A stretch of DNA of 64,000 nt from contig NZ_WWCL01000004.1 in NCBI RefSeq assembly GCF_009857835.1, positions 682,001 through 746,000 of the forward strand, given 5' to 3'. Below, piece by piece: positions 44,433-55,400 of the stretch (positions are counted from its first letter, which is position 1; each line of letters starts with the position of its first letter). Below the pieces are notes generated by a model. The model searched no databases. It was not told where the DNA came from and saw only the letters and a program-made list of their open reading frames with translations. Source of the stretch: Duganella fentianensis. GTDB lineage: Bacteria > Pseudomonadota > Gammaproteobacteria > Burkholderiales > Burkholderiaceae_D. The position numbers and the translations under genes were made by a program.

Positions 44433-44636
44433 TTAAGCGGATTGGATGTTGGAAGCTTGCTTGCCTTTAGGGCCTTGCGTGACTTCGAATTGAACTTTTT
44501 GACCTTCTTTGAGGGTCTTAAAACCGTTCATGTTGATTGCGGAGAAGTGAGCGAACAAATCTTCGCCGCCGTCATCAGGAGTGATGAAGCCAAAACCTTT
44601 GGAATCATTGAACCACTTAACAGTACCTGTTGCCAT
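44433..44636 (-). CDS. cspA: cold-shock protein, CspA family
   Basis: A 67-residue single OB-fold nucleic-acid chaperone with MATGTVKWFNDSKGFGFITPD (RNP1), DLFAHFSAI (RNP2), and EGQKVQFEVTQGPKGKQASNI. The start at MATGTVKW is standard; a TTG five codons earlier is not used. It has a perfect TTGACA promoter far upstream and a long leader, the usual set-up for cold-inducible csp genes, although cold induction itself is not shown. Confidence 0.96.
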   Translation of the reverse strand: MATGTVKWFNDSKGFGFITPDDGGEDLFAHFSAINMNGFKTLKEGQKVQFEVTQGPKGKQASNIQSA

Positions 44637-44958
44637 AAAAAGAACTTTCAAAATTAAAACGGATCACACGAGCCATAAAAGCAAGAAGCTTCTTGCCCCC
44701 TCCTCACGCCTCACTTCTTATCAACATGTACATTTCTGCACGCAGCCGATAACGCATTGTTAGCGTAGCAAATTCTAATGTCAAGCATATTTGTATCCAT
44801 TTTGCTACTTTGAATTAAATTGGTGAAAAAGCAACTCTTGAATTTGGAAGAGAGGGAGCCATCTGCGACAAGTCGAGAAAACGCGTAAGATGGAAACTAT
44901 AGACACAGCTATGTGAAATCACATTGCAACAAGACTGAAAGCATTAGAATATAAGCGT
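44637..44958. other. 322-base divergent regulatory region between cspA and clpS
   Basis: The left half is the cspA leader and contains a perfect 16-base palindrome GCAAGAAGCTTCTTGC (44681-44696). The right half precedes clpS. There TATAGA (44898-44903) and GAATAT near 44947 are only weak -10 candidates, and no clear SD lies before the clpS ATG. No further gene is seen. Confidence 0.5.
44756..44784 (-). promoter_or_regulatory. sigma-70 promoter for cspA
   Basis: On the minus strand a perfect TTGACA (44784-44779) is followed after 17 bases by AACAAT (44761-44756). Transcription would start near 44749, giving a leader of roughly 110 bases before the cspA ATG. Confidence 0.55.
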
Positions 44959-45257
44959 ATGGCAACCAAGCATGACACCGAAGCGCTCCTGGAGCGGCAG
45001 GCACTGAAACCGCCGCCGCTGTATCAGGTGGCGCTGCTGAATGATGACTACACCCCGATGGAGTTCGTGGTGGCCATTATTCAGGAGTATTTCAATAAAG
45101 ACCGCGAAACGGCCACGCAAATCATGCTCAGCGTGCACCAGCACGGCAAAGGTGTGTGTGGCGTATTTTCCAAAGACGTCGCCAGTACCAAAGTGGAGTT
45201 TGTTTTAACGCACGCCCGCAAGGCAGGCCACCCCCTGCAATGTGTGATGGAGGAAGT

Positions 45258-45261
<4 letters not shown>
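44959..45261 (+). CDS. clpS: ClpS adaptor for ClpA
   Basis: A 100-residue N-end-rule adaptor that binds the ClpA N-domain and delivers substrates with destabilising N-termini. Motifs are YQVALLNDDYTPMEFVV, METhionine-type pocket residues in IMLSVHQHGKGVCGVFSKDVA, and ARKAGHPLQCVMEE at the C-terminus. Its TGA overlaps the clpA ATG, the usual coupling of the pair. Confidence 0.96.
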
Positions 45262-47564
<2,303 letters not shown>

Positions 47565-47566
47565 GA

Positions 47567-47595
47567 AAATCGGGGCCTCGCCCCGATTTTTTTTT
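47567..47595 (+). terminator. Rho-independent terminator after clpA
   Basis: ATCGGGG (47569-47575) pairs with CCCCGAT (47581-47587) around a five-base loop, followed by a long T-run ending at 47595. It starts just after the clpA stop. Confidence 0.94.
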
Positions 47596-47597
47596 GT

Positions 47598-47694
47598 GGG
47601 GTCAGGTCGGGCAAAGTGCAGGGGTCAGGTCGGGCATTGGTGCAGTGCTTGCTGTAAGCCAGCCGAACTCTGCGCCAATGCCCGACCTGACCCC
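47598..47694. repeat. REP-like element with direct and inverted GGGGTCAGGTC copies
   Basis: GGGGTCAGGTCGGGCA occurs twice in direct orientation (47598-47613 and 47621-47636) and once inverted (47679-47694). The second copy and the inverted copy extend to 25-base arms (47621-47645 and 47670-47694) with one mismatch, separated by 24 bases. It lies exactly between the clpA terminator and the prpR stop. This is the form of a repetitive extragenic palindrome; no transposase gene is next to it. Confidence 0.8.
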
Positions 47695-47697
47695 GGC

Positions 47698-49356
47698 TTA
47701 GTTTTGGCCTTCAGCGCGCAGTTTGCGCCACAGGGTAGTGCGGCTGATGCCGAGATAGTCGGCGGCGGCATCGCGCCGCCCGCCAAAGCGTGCCAGTACG
47801 GCGCTGACGCTTTCACTGGCAGCGTGTGGCGCTGGCATAGGCGCTAGTGCGGGGGCTAGACTGCCAGCTAGTGCCGCTGCCTCGTGGCGGCTTGCATAGC
47901 TCAGTTCCGGTGCTACGCTCAGGGCAAAGGCGGGCGTCAGTGCCTGCAGCGGTTCGGCCGCGAGGAATAGTGCTAGCCGCTCCGTCAGGTTGCGTAGTTC
48001 GCGCACATTGCCGGGCCAGTCGTAGGCTTGCAGCACTGGTGCGCACGCGCGCATTTCCGCGTGCAGGTTGGGATGCGGACGGGCGCCCAGCGATGCCAGT
48101 GCATTCTTCAGCGACCATTCGGCCAGCGGCACGATATCGTCGGGCCGCTCGCGTAGCGGTGGCAAGGTCAGGCGCAGCACGGCCAGTCGGTAAAACAAGT
48201 CGGCACGGAAGCGGCCTTCGCGCACGCGCTGTTCGAGGTCGCAATGGGTGGCGCTGATGATGCGCACATTGATGGGAATGGGGCGTGTGCCGCCTACCCG
48301 CACCACTTCGCGCTCTTCCAGCACGCGCAGCAAGCGGGTCTGCAAGGTCAGCGGCATTTCGCCGATTTCGTCGAGGAATAGCGTACCGCGGTTGGCCGCC
48401 TCGAACAGGCCGGCGTGGCCACCGCGTCGGGCCCCCGTGAACGCGCCTTCCTCATGGCCGAACAGTTCCGATTCCAGCAGCGACTCGGCAATCGCACCGC
48501 AGTTGACGGCCACGAAGGGCCGGTTCTGGCCCAGCGTGCGCGGGCTTTCGCGGTGGATGGCCTGCGCCACCAGTTCCTTGCCGCAGCCCGTTTCGCCCTG
48601 TATCAGCACGGTGGCGGCCGATTTCGCGTACAGCACCACGGACTGGCGTATGCCTTCCATCGCCAGCGATTCGCCGCGCAGATCGTTGATGCCGTGCTTG
48701 GCGCGCAGCGTGTCTTTCTCGACCGTGCCGCGGGCGCGGTGGCGGTTCGATTCCAGTTGCGTCAGCCGCGCCATTTCCAGCGCGTTGTCGAAAGCGTCGC
48801 GGATCGAGGTGGCCGAATACACGAACACACCGGTCAGCCCCGCTTCTTCAGCCAGATCGGTAATCAGACCGGCGCCGACGATGGCTTTGATGCCGGCCGC
48901 TTTCAGATCATTGATCTGGGCGCGCGCATCTTCTTCCGTGGCGTAGGTGCGCTGCGCCACATCGAAGCCGAAGGTACTGGCAAATTCGGCCAGTTCGGGC
49001 AGCTTTTCCTGATAGGTGATGATGCCGATGCGATCCGATACGCGGCGGGCCCGCGCCAGCGCCTGCATCACATCGAAGCCACTGAAGCGTGCAATCACCA
49101 CGGGTACGGATAAACGGCCCTTCAGGTAGGCGGCATTCGAGCCAGCCGCAATCACGGCATCGCAGCGCTCGGTTGCCATGCGTTCGCGGATATGCCGCGC
49201 CGCTTCGTCGAAGCCCAGTTTGATGGGTTCGATGGTGGCGAGGTCGTCGTATTCCAGCGTGATGTCGCGGAACAGGTCGGAGAGGCGCGAAACGGATACC
49301 GTCCAGATGACGGGTTTGTCGTTGGCGTCGAAGGGCAGGGGAGTGGAATGGCGCAT
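47698..49356 (-). CDS. prpR: propionate catabolism operon regulator PrpR (sigma-54 activator)
   Basis: A 552-residue bacterial enhancer-binding protein. The N-terminal PrpR_N sensor domain (about 1-190) is expected to bind 2-methylcitrate. The central AAA+ domain has Walker A GETGCGKE and the sigma-54-contact loop GAFTGA. A C-terminal Fis-type helix-turn-helix ends in RRDAAADYLGISRTTLWRKL. It is divergent from prpB, whose upstream region holds a consensus sigma-54 promoter and phased repeats, making prpBC-acnD-prpF-prpE its clear target. It ends 3 bases from a REP-like element. Confidence 0.95.
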   Translation of the reverse strand: MRHSTPLPFDANDKPVIWTVSVSRLSDLFRDITLEYDDLATIEPIKLGFDEAARHIRERMATERCDAVIAAGSNAAYLKGRLSVPVVIARFSGFDVMQALARARRVSDRIGIITYQEKLPELAEFASTFGFDVAQRTYATEEDARAQINDLKAAGIKAIVGAGLITDLAEEAGLTGVFVYSATSIRDAFDNALEMARLTQLESNRHRARGTVEKDTLRAKHGINDLRGESLAMEGIRQSVVLYAKSAATVLIQGETGCGKELVAQAIHRESPRTLGQNRPFVAVNCGAIAESLLESELFGHEEGAFTGARRGGHAGLFEAANRGTLFLDEIGEMPLTLQTRLLRVLEEREVVRVGGTRPIPINVRIISATHCDLEQRVREGRFRADLFYRLAVLRLTLPPLRERPDDIVPLAEWSLKNALASLGARPHPNLHAEMRACAPVLQAYDWPGNVRELRNLTERLALFLAAEPLQALTPAFALSVAPELSYASRHEAAALAGSLAPALAPMPAPHAASESVSAVLARFGGRRDAAADYLGISRTTLWRKLRAEGQN

Positions 49357-49384
49357 GGTTGCATTCTAGAGCAGGTGTTGCGAT

Positions 49385-49432
49385 GTTTCAATGTGAAACG
49401 TAGATGAAACGATTTTGAAATGGCGTGAAACG
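49385..49432 (+). promoter_or_regulatory. phased TGAAAC boxes, likely PrpR upstream activating sequence
   Basis: An inverted pair GTTTCA-N3-TGAAAC (49385-49399) is followed by further TGAAA boxes starting at 49405, 49416 and 49426. The direct boxes are 11, 11 and 10 bases apart, one helical turn each, so all lie on one DNA face. The array ends 41 bases upstream of the -24 element and begins about 30 bases upstream of the prpR ATG. Confidence 0.7.
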
Positions 49433-49473
49433 TTGCAGTTTGCTAAGTGATTGATTTGTATAGGCTGGCTGCA

Positions 49474-49489
49474 TGGCACGCTGCTTGCA
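49474..49489 (+). promoter_or_regulatory. sigma-54 promoter of the prp operon
   Basis: TGGCACGCTGCTTGCA matches the -24/-12 consensus TGGCACG-N4-TTGCA at every fixed position. The start of transcription would be about 30 bases before the prpB ATG at 49529. It is dependent on RpoN plus the divergent PrpR. Confidence 0.93.
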
Positions 49490-49528
49490 CTAAGGACAGC
49501 ACTTAACGCAACATTGAAAGGTCACAAC

Positions 49529-50416
49529 ATGAGTCTATATTCCGCAGGCGCCGCTTTCCGCAAAGCTGTACAGGAAGAATCCCCTCTGCAAGTCGTCGGT
49601 GCAATCAACGCCAACCACGCCTTGCTGGCTAAACGTGCCGGCTTCAAAGCCATCTACCTGTCCGGTGGCGGCGTGGCGGCTGGCTCGCTGGGCCTGCCGG
49701 ATCTGGGCATCTCCAACCTCGACGACGTGCTGACCGACGTGCGCCGCATTACCGACGTGTGCGACCTGCCGCTGCTGGTCGACGTGGATACCGGCTTCGG
49801 CGCCTCCGCCTTCAACGTGGCCCGTACCGTCAAATCGATGATCAAGGCTGGCGCCGCCGCCATGCACATCGAAGATCAGGTAGGCGCCAAGCGCTGCGGC
49901 CACCGTCCGGGCAAAGAGATCGTCACCAAGCAGGAAATGGTGGACCGCGTTGCGGCTGCCGTGGATGCGCGTACCGATGAAAACTTCGTCATCATGGCCC
50001 GTACCGATGCGCTGGCCGTCGAAGGTCTGGATGCCGCCATCGAGCGCGCGGTCGCCTGCGTGGAAGCCGGTGCCGACATGATCTTCCCTGAAGCCATGAT
50101 CGATCTGGCCATGTACAAGAAATTTGCCGCCGCCGTGAAAGTGCCGGTGCTGGCCAACATCACCGAATTCGGTGCGACTCCGCTGTTCACCGTCGATGAA
50201 CTGCGCGGCGCCGACGTTGGTCTGGTGCTGTACCCGCTGTCGGCTTTCCGCGCCATGAACAAGGCGGCCGAAAACGTCTACACCGCTATCCGTCGCGACG
50301 GCACCCAGCAGAACGTGGTCGACACCATGCAGACCCGCGCCGAGCTGTACGAGCGCATCAACTATCACAGCTTCGAGCAAAAGCTCGACGCCCTGTTCGC
50401 CGCCCAGAAAAAGTAA
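49529..50416 (+). CDS. prpB: 2-methylisocitrate lyase
   Basis: A 295-residue member of the ICL/PEP mutase superfamily that splits 2-methylisocitrate into pyruvate and succinate. Motifs: LYLSGGGVAAGSLGLPDLG, VDVDTGFG, MHIEDQVGAKRCGHRPGKE (the KRCGH active-site loop), and IMARTDALAVEG. The ATG at 49529 follows AAAGG and the sigma-54 promoter; the longer open frame upstream crosses the promoter and is rejected. Confidence 0.97.
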   Translation: MSLYSAGAAFRKAVQEESPLQVVGAINANHALLAKRAGFKAIYLSGGGVAAGSLGLPDLGISNLDDVLTDVRRITDVCDLPLLVDVDTGFGASAFNVARTVKSMIKAGAAAMHIEDQVGAKRCGHRPGKEIVTKQEMVDRVAAAVDARTDENFVIMARTDALAVEGLDAAIERAVACVEAGADMIFPEAMIDLAMYKKFAAAVKVPVLANITEFGATPLFTVDELRGADVGLVLYPLSAFRAMNKAAENVYTAIRRDGTQQNVVDTMQTRAELYERINYHSFEQKLDALFAAQKK

Positions 50417-50430
50417 GAGGAGAATCCCAA

Positions 50431-51576
50431 ATGACCGAAGCTACCTTCAAACCAAAAAAATCCGTTGCCCTGTCGGGCGTTGCAGCCGGTAACACGGCGC
50501 TGTGCTCCGTCGGTAAGAGCGGCAATGACCTGCACTACCGTGGCTACGACATTCTGGACGTTGCCAATACCTGCGAATTCGAAGAAATCGCTCACCTGCT
50601 GGTACACGGCAAACTGCCGACCGAAGCAGAACTGAAAGCCTACAAAGGCAAACTGAAATCGCTGCGCGGTCTGCCAGCCAATCTGAAAGCCGCGCTGGAA
50701 GCGCTGCCTGCATCGGCCCACCCGATGGATGTGATGCGCACGGGCGTATCCGTGCTGGGCTGCACGCTGCCGGAAAAAGATGATCACAACACCCCGGGCG
50801 CACGCGATATCGCTGACCGCCTGATGGCGTCGTTCGGCTCCATGCTGCTGTACTGGTACCACTACAGCACCAACGGCAAACGCATCGACGTGGAAACCGA
50901 CGACGATTCGATCGGTGGCCACTTCCTGCACCTGCTGCACGGCGAGAAGCCGCAGGCATCGTGGGTACGCGCCATGCACACCTCGCTGATCCTGTACGCA
51001 GAACACGAGTTCAACGCATCGACCTTCACCAGCCGCGTGATCGCCGGCACGGGTTCCGATATGTACTCGTCGATCACCGGCGCGATCGGCGCGCTGCGCG
51101 GTCCTAAGCACGGTGGCGCTAACGAAGTCGCTTTCGAGATCCAGAAGCGCTACGAAAATCCGGACGAAGCTGAAGCGGACATCCGCAACCGCGTGGCCAA
51201 CAAGGAAGTGGTGATCGGTTTCGGCCACCCTGTGTACACCATCTCCGACCCGCGTAATGTGGTGATCAAGGACGTGGCACGCCAGCTGTCGGAAGAAGCC
51301 GGTTCGACCAAGATGTACGACATCGCCGAACGTCTGGAAAGCGTGATGTGGGAAGTTAAAAAGATGTTCCCGAATCTGGACTGGTTCTCGGCCGTGTCCT
51401 ACCACATGATGGGCGTGCCGACCGCCATGTTCACGCCGCTGTTCGTGATCTCGCGTACTTCCGGCTGGGCCGCTCACATCATCGAGCAGCGCATCGACAA
51501 CAAGATCATCCGTCCTAGCGCCAACTACGTTGGCCCTGAAGACCTGCAATTCGTGGCTATCAAGGACCGCAAATAA
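50431..51576 (+). CDS. prpC: 2-methylcitrate synthase
   Basis: A 381-residue citrate-synthase-fold enzyme condensing propionyl-CoA with oxaloacetate. Motifs: GVAAGNTALCSVGKSGNDLHYRGYDI, the active-site GPKHGGANE, VIGFGHPVYTISDPR and a terminal Asp-containing SYHMMGVPTAMFTP region. The short type-II length and operon position distinguish it from TCA citrate synthase. AGAGGAGA precedes the ATG. Its stop shares one base with the acnD ATG. Confidence 0.96.
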   Translation: MTEATFKPKKSVALSGVAAGNTALCSVGKSGNDLHYRGYDILDVANTCEFEEIAHLLVHGKLPTEAELKAYKGKLKSLRGLPANLKAALEALPASAHPMDVMRTGVSVLGCTLPEKDDHNTPGARDIADRLMASFGSMLLYWYHYSTNGKRIDVETDDDSIGGHFLHLLHGEKPQASWVRAMHTSLILYAEHEFNASTFTSRVIAGTGSDMYSSITGAIGALRGPKHGGANEVAFEIQKRYENPDEAEADIRNRVANKEVVIGFGHPVYTISDPRNVVIKDVARQLSEEAGSTKMYDIAERLESVMWEVKKMFPNLDWFSAVSYHMMGVPTAMFTPLFVISRTSGWAAHIIEQRIDNKIIRPSANYVGPEDLQFVAIKDRK

Positions 51577-54173
51577 TGAATACCCAATTCCGTAAAAGCC
51601 TGCCGGGTACCAAGCTCGATTACTTCGATGCGCGCGCCGCCGTCGATGCCATCGCGCCCGGTGCCTACGACAAGCTGCCGTACACCTCGCGCGTGCTGGC
51701 AGAGAATCTGGTACGCCGCTGCGATCCTGCCACGCTCAACGCTTCGCTGTCGCAGCTGATCGAACGCAAGCGCGATCTGGACTTCCCGTGGTTCCCGGCC
51801 CGCGTGGTGTGCCACGACATTCTGGGCCAGACCGCACTGGTCGATCTGGCCGGTCTGCGTGATGCTATCGCCGAGCAGGGCGGCAATCCGGCACTGGTCA
51901 ACCCTGTGGTGCCTACCCAGCTGGTAGTGGACCACTCGCTGGCCGTGGAGTGCGGCGGTTTTGATCCTGACGCGTTTAACAAGAACCGCGCCATCGAAGA
52001 CCGTCGTAACGAAGACCGTTTCGACTTCATCAACTGGACCAAAAAAGCTTTCCAGAATGTGGACGTGATCCCGCCCGGTAACGGCATCCTGCACCAGATC
52101 AATCTGGAACGCATGTCGCCCGTAATTCAGGTGAGTGACAACGTGGCTTACCCTGATACGCTGGTCGGTACCGACTCGCACACCCCTATGGTCGATGCGC
52201 TGGGCGTGATCGCTATCGGCGTGGGTGGTCTGGAAGCGGAGACCGTGATGCTGGGCCGTGCTTCGTGGATGCGTCTGCCGGACATCATCGGTGTGGAACT
52301 GAGCGGCAAGCCGCAAGCCGGCATCACCGCTACCGACATCGTGCTGGCGCTGACCGAATTCCTGCGCAAGGAAAAAGTGGTTTCCGCCTATCTGGAATTC
52401 TACGGTGCTGGCGCTACGGCGCTGACGCTGGGCGACCGCGCCACCATCGCCAACATGGCACCGGAATTCGGTGCGACTGCCGCGATGTTCTCGATCGACG
52501 AACAGACCATCAAGTACCTGAAGCTGACTGGTCGCGACGACGAGCTGGTGGCACTGGTAGAGCAGTACGCCAAGCATACGGGCCTGTGGTCGGATGCACT
52601 CAAGAACGCCGAGTACGAACGCGTACTCAAGTTCGATCTGTCCACCGTGGTGCGTAACATCGCTGGTCCATCGAATCCGCACAAACGTGTGCCGACTTCG
52701 GAACTGGCAGCACGCGGTATTTCCGGCGTAGTGGAAAACGAACCGGGCAAGATGCCGGATGGCGCCGTGATCATCGCAGCGATCACCAGCTGCACCAACA
52801 CCAACAACCCGCGCAACATGATTGCTGCCGGTCTGCTGGCACGCAATGCCAACAAGGCGGGCCTGCTGCGCAAGCCTTGGGTGAAATCCTCGCTGGCGCC
52901 CGGCTCCAAGGCCGTGACGCTGTATCTGGAAGAAGCAGGCCTGATGCCTGAGCTGGAAAAGCTGGGCTTCGGCGTCGTAGCCTATGCCTGCACCTCGTGC
53001 AACGGCATGTCCGGCGCGCTCGATCCCGTAATCCAGCAGGAAGTAGTGGAGCGTGATCTGTACGCCACCGCTGTGCTGTCCGGTAACCGTAACTTCGACG
53101 GCCGTATTCACCCTTATGCCAAGCAGGCCTTCCTCGCTTCGCCGCCGCTGGTAGTGGCTTACGCGATTGCTGGCACCATCCGCTTCGACATCGAAAAAGA
53201 TGTGCTGGGTACCGACGCCAGCGGCAAGCCGTTGACGCTGAAAGACCTGTGGCCTAGCGACGAAGAAATCGACGCCGTGGTAGCTGCTTCGGTCAAGCCT
53301 GAACAGTTCCGCAAAGTGTATATCCCGATGTTCGACCGCAGCAATGCCGTGGCCGAGAAGGCCGAGCCGCTGTACGACTGGCGTGCACAATCGACCTACA
53401 TCCGCCGTCCGCCATACTGGGAAGGTGCGCTGGCAGGCGAGCGTACCCTGAAGGGCATGCGTCCGCTGGCTGTGCTGGGCGATAACATCACCACCGATCA
53501 CCTGTCGCCATCGAACGCCATCATGATGGACAGCGCTGCCGGTGAATACCTGCACAAAATGGGTCTGCCGGAAGAGGACTTCAATTCCTATGCCACCCAC
53601 CGCGGCGACCACCTGACGGCGCAGCGTGCCACCTTCGCCAATCCGACGCTGAAAAACGAGATGGTGCGTAATGCCGACGGCAGCATCAAGGCCGGTTCGC
53701 TGGCCCGCGTGGAGCCGGAAGGTCAGGTTACCCGTATGTGGGAAGCCATCGAAACCTATATGGAACGCAAACAGCCGCTGATCGTGGTGGCCGGTGCCGA
53801 CTATGGTCAGGGTTCCTCGCGTGACTGGGCCGCCAAAGGCGTGCGTCTGGCCGGCGTGGAAGCGATTGTGGCTGAAGGCTTCGAGCGTATCCACCGCACC
53901 AATCTGGTCGGCATGGGGGTGCTGCCGCTCGAGTTCAAGCCGGGCGTGAACCGTCTGACGCTGGCGCTCGATGGCACCGAGACTTATGACGTGGTAGGCG
54001 AGCGCGCACCGCGTGCCACGCTGACGCTGGTCATCCACCGCAAAAACGGCGAAACGCTGGAAGTGCCGGTCACCTGCCGTCTCGATTCGTCGGAAGACGT
54101 GTCGATCTACGAAGCAGGCGGCGTGCTGCAGCGCTTCGCACAGGACTTCCTCGCGTCGTCCAAGGCGGCTTGA
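51576..54173 (+). CDS. acnD: Fe/S-dependent 2-methylcitrate dehydratase AcnD
   Basis: An 865-residue aconitase-family enzyme that dehydrates 2-methylcitrate to 2-methyl-aconitate, replacing PrpD. The [4Fe-4S] ligands are in AITSCTNTNNPRNM and ACTSCNGMSG. The C-terminal swivel domain has GDNITTDHLSPSNAI and GADYGQGSSRDWAAKG. The product is a trans isomer in characterised systems and needs PrpF, encoded 2 bases downstream. Confidence 0.95.
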   Translation: MNTQFRKSLPGTKLDYFDARAAVDAIAPGAYDKLPYTSRVLAENLVRRCDPATLNASLSQLIERKRDLDFPWFPARVVCHDILGQTALVDLAGLRDAIAEQGGNPALVNPVVPTQLVVDHSLAVECGGFDPDAFNKNRAIEDRRNEDRFDFINWTKKAFQNVDVIPPGNGILHQINLERMSPVIQVSDNVAYPDTLVGTDSHTPMVDALGVIAIGVGGLEAETVMLGRASWMRLPDIIGVELSGKPQAGITATDIVLALTEFLRKEKVVSAYLEFYGAGATALTLGDRATIANMAPEFGATAAMFSIDEQTIKYLKLTGRDDELVALVEQYAKHTGLWSDALKNAEYERVLKFDLSTVVRNIAGPSNPHKRVPTSELAARGISGVVENEPGKMPDGAVIIAAITSCTNTNNPRNMIAAGLLARNANKAGLLRKPWVKSSLAPGSKAVTLYLEEAGLMPELEKLGFGVVAYACTSCNGMSGALDPVIQQEVVERDLYATAVLSGNRNFDGRIHPYAKQAFLASPPLVVAYAIAGTIRFDIEKDVLGTDASGKPLTLKDLWPSDEEIDAVVAASVKPEQFRKVYIPMFDRSNAVAEKAEPLYDWRAQSTYIRRPPYWEGALAGERTLKGMRPLAVLGDNITTDHLSPSNAIMMDSAAGEYLHKMGLPEEDFNSYATHRGDHLTAQRATFANPTLKNEMVRNADGSIKAGSLARVEPEGQVTRMWEAIETYMERKQPLIVVAGADYGQGSSRDWAAKGVRLAGVEAIVAEGFERIHRTNLVGMGVLPLEFKPGVNRLTLALDGTETYDVVGERAPRATLTLVIHRKNGETLEVPVTCRLDSSEDVSIYEAGGVLQRFAQDFLASSKAA

Positions 54174-54175
54174 TC

Positions 54176-55366
54176 ATGGCGCATCTTCCACAGATCAAAG
54201 TCCCTGCGACTTACATCCGCGGCGGCACCAGCAAAGGCGTATTTTTCCGCCTGCAGGACCTGCCGCCTGCGGCACAGCAGCCGGGCGCCGCACGCGACGC
54301 CTTGCTGCTGCGCGTGATCGGTAGCCCCGACCCTTACGGCAAGCAGATCGACGGCATGGGCGGCGCGACTTCCAGCACCAGCAAAACCGTGATCCTCGCC
54401 AAGAGCAGCAAGGCCGATCACGACGTCGATTACCTGTTCGGTCAGGTTTCCATCGACAAGGCTTTCGTCGACTGGAGCGGCAACTGCGGCAACCTGTCGG
54501 CTGCCGTCGGCGCCTTCGCCATCAGCGGCGGTCTGGTCGACGCGGCCCGCGTGCCGCGCGATGGCGTAGCCGTAGTCCGTATCTGGCAGGCCAACATCAG
54601 CAAGACCATCATCGCCCACGTGCCGATGACCAATGGCGAAGTGCAGGAGACGGGCGACTTCGAACTCGATGGCGTGACCTTCCCGGCCGCTGAAGTGCAG
54701 CTCGAATTCATGGACCCTGCGGCCGAGGAAGAGGGCGCTGGTGGCTCGATGTTCCCCACCGGCCAGCTGGTCGATGATCTGGAAGTGCCCGGTGTGGGTA
54801 CCTTCAAGGCCACCATGATCAATGCCGGTATTCCTACCATCTTCGTGAATGCCGACGCTATCGGCTACACGGGCACGGAACTGCAGGACGCCATCAACGG
54901 TGATGCCAAGGCGCTGGCCATGTTCGAAACCATCCGTGCTCACGGCGCTCTGCGCATGGGCCTGATTTCGGACCTGAGCGAAGCGGCCAAACGCCAGCAC
55001 ACGCCCAAGATCGCTTTTGTGGCGCCCCCCAAGGATTACGTATCCTCCAGCGGCAAAGCCGTGGCAGCAAACGACATCGACCTGCTGGTGCGGGCTCTGT
55101 CCATGGGCAAGCTGCACCACGCCATGATGGGTACGGCCGCTGTTGCCATCGGCACGGCCGCCGCCATCCCCGGCACGCTGGTCAGCCTCGCGGCAGGCGG
55201 CAAGGCACTGCCGGCGGTGCGCTTCGGCCACCCGTCCGGCACCCTGCGTGTGGGCGCGGAAGCCCAGCTCAAGGATGGCGAATGGAGCGTGACCAAGGCG
55301 GTGATGAGCCGCAGCGCCCGCGTACTGATGGAGGGATGGGTACGTGTACCTGGTGATACGTTCTAA
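54176..55366 (+). CDS. prpF: 2-methylaconitate isomerase PrpF
   Basis: A 396-residue PrpF/DAP-epimerase-fold protein required with AcnD to bring 2-methylaconitate into the form that aconitase hydrates. Motifs: IKVPATYIRGGTSKGVFF, GMGGATSSTSKTVIL, and SGNCGNLSAAVGAFAI with the catalytic Cys. The ATG at 54176 fits the family N-terminus (MAHLPQIKVPATYIRGG); a TTG two codons earlier overlaps the acnD stop. Confidence 0.95.
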   Translation: MAHLPQIKVPATYIRGGTSKGVFFRLQDLPPAAQQPGAARDALLLRVIGSPDPYGKQIDGMGGATSSTSKTVILAKSSKADHDVDYLFGQVSIDKAFVDWSGNCGNLSAAVGAFAISGGLVDAARVPRDGVAVVRIWQANISKTIIAHVPMTNGEVQETGDFELDGVTFPAAEVQLEFMDPAAEEEGAGGSMFPTGQLVDDLEVPGVGTFKATMINAGIPTIFVNADAIGYTGTELQDAINGDAKALAMFETIRAHGALRMGLISDLSEAAKRQHTPKIAFVAPPKDYVSSSGKAVAANDIDLLVRALSMGKLHHAMMGTAAVAIGTAAAIPGTLVSLAAGGKALPAVRFGHPSGTLRVGAEAQLKDGEWSVTKAVMSRSARVLMEGWVRVPGDTF

Positions 55367-55400
55367 CTAGCTGCAATCTGATACGGAGTATGGAGGAGAC

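Noticed and set aside
45156..45257. Extended N-terminus for ClpA
   Set aside because: It lies within clpS in another frame; the ATGA overlap at 45258 and the conserved MIAQELE start are standard.
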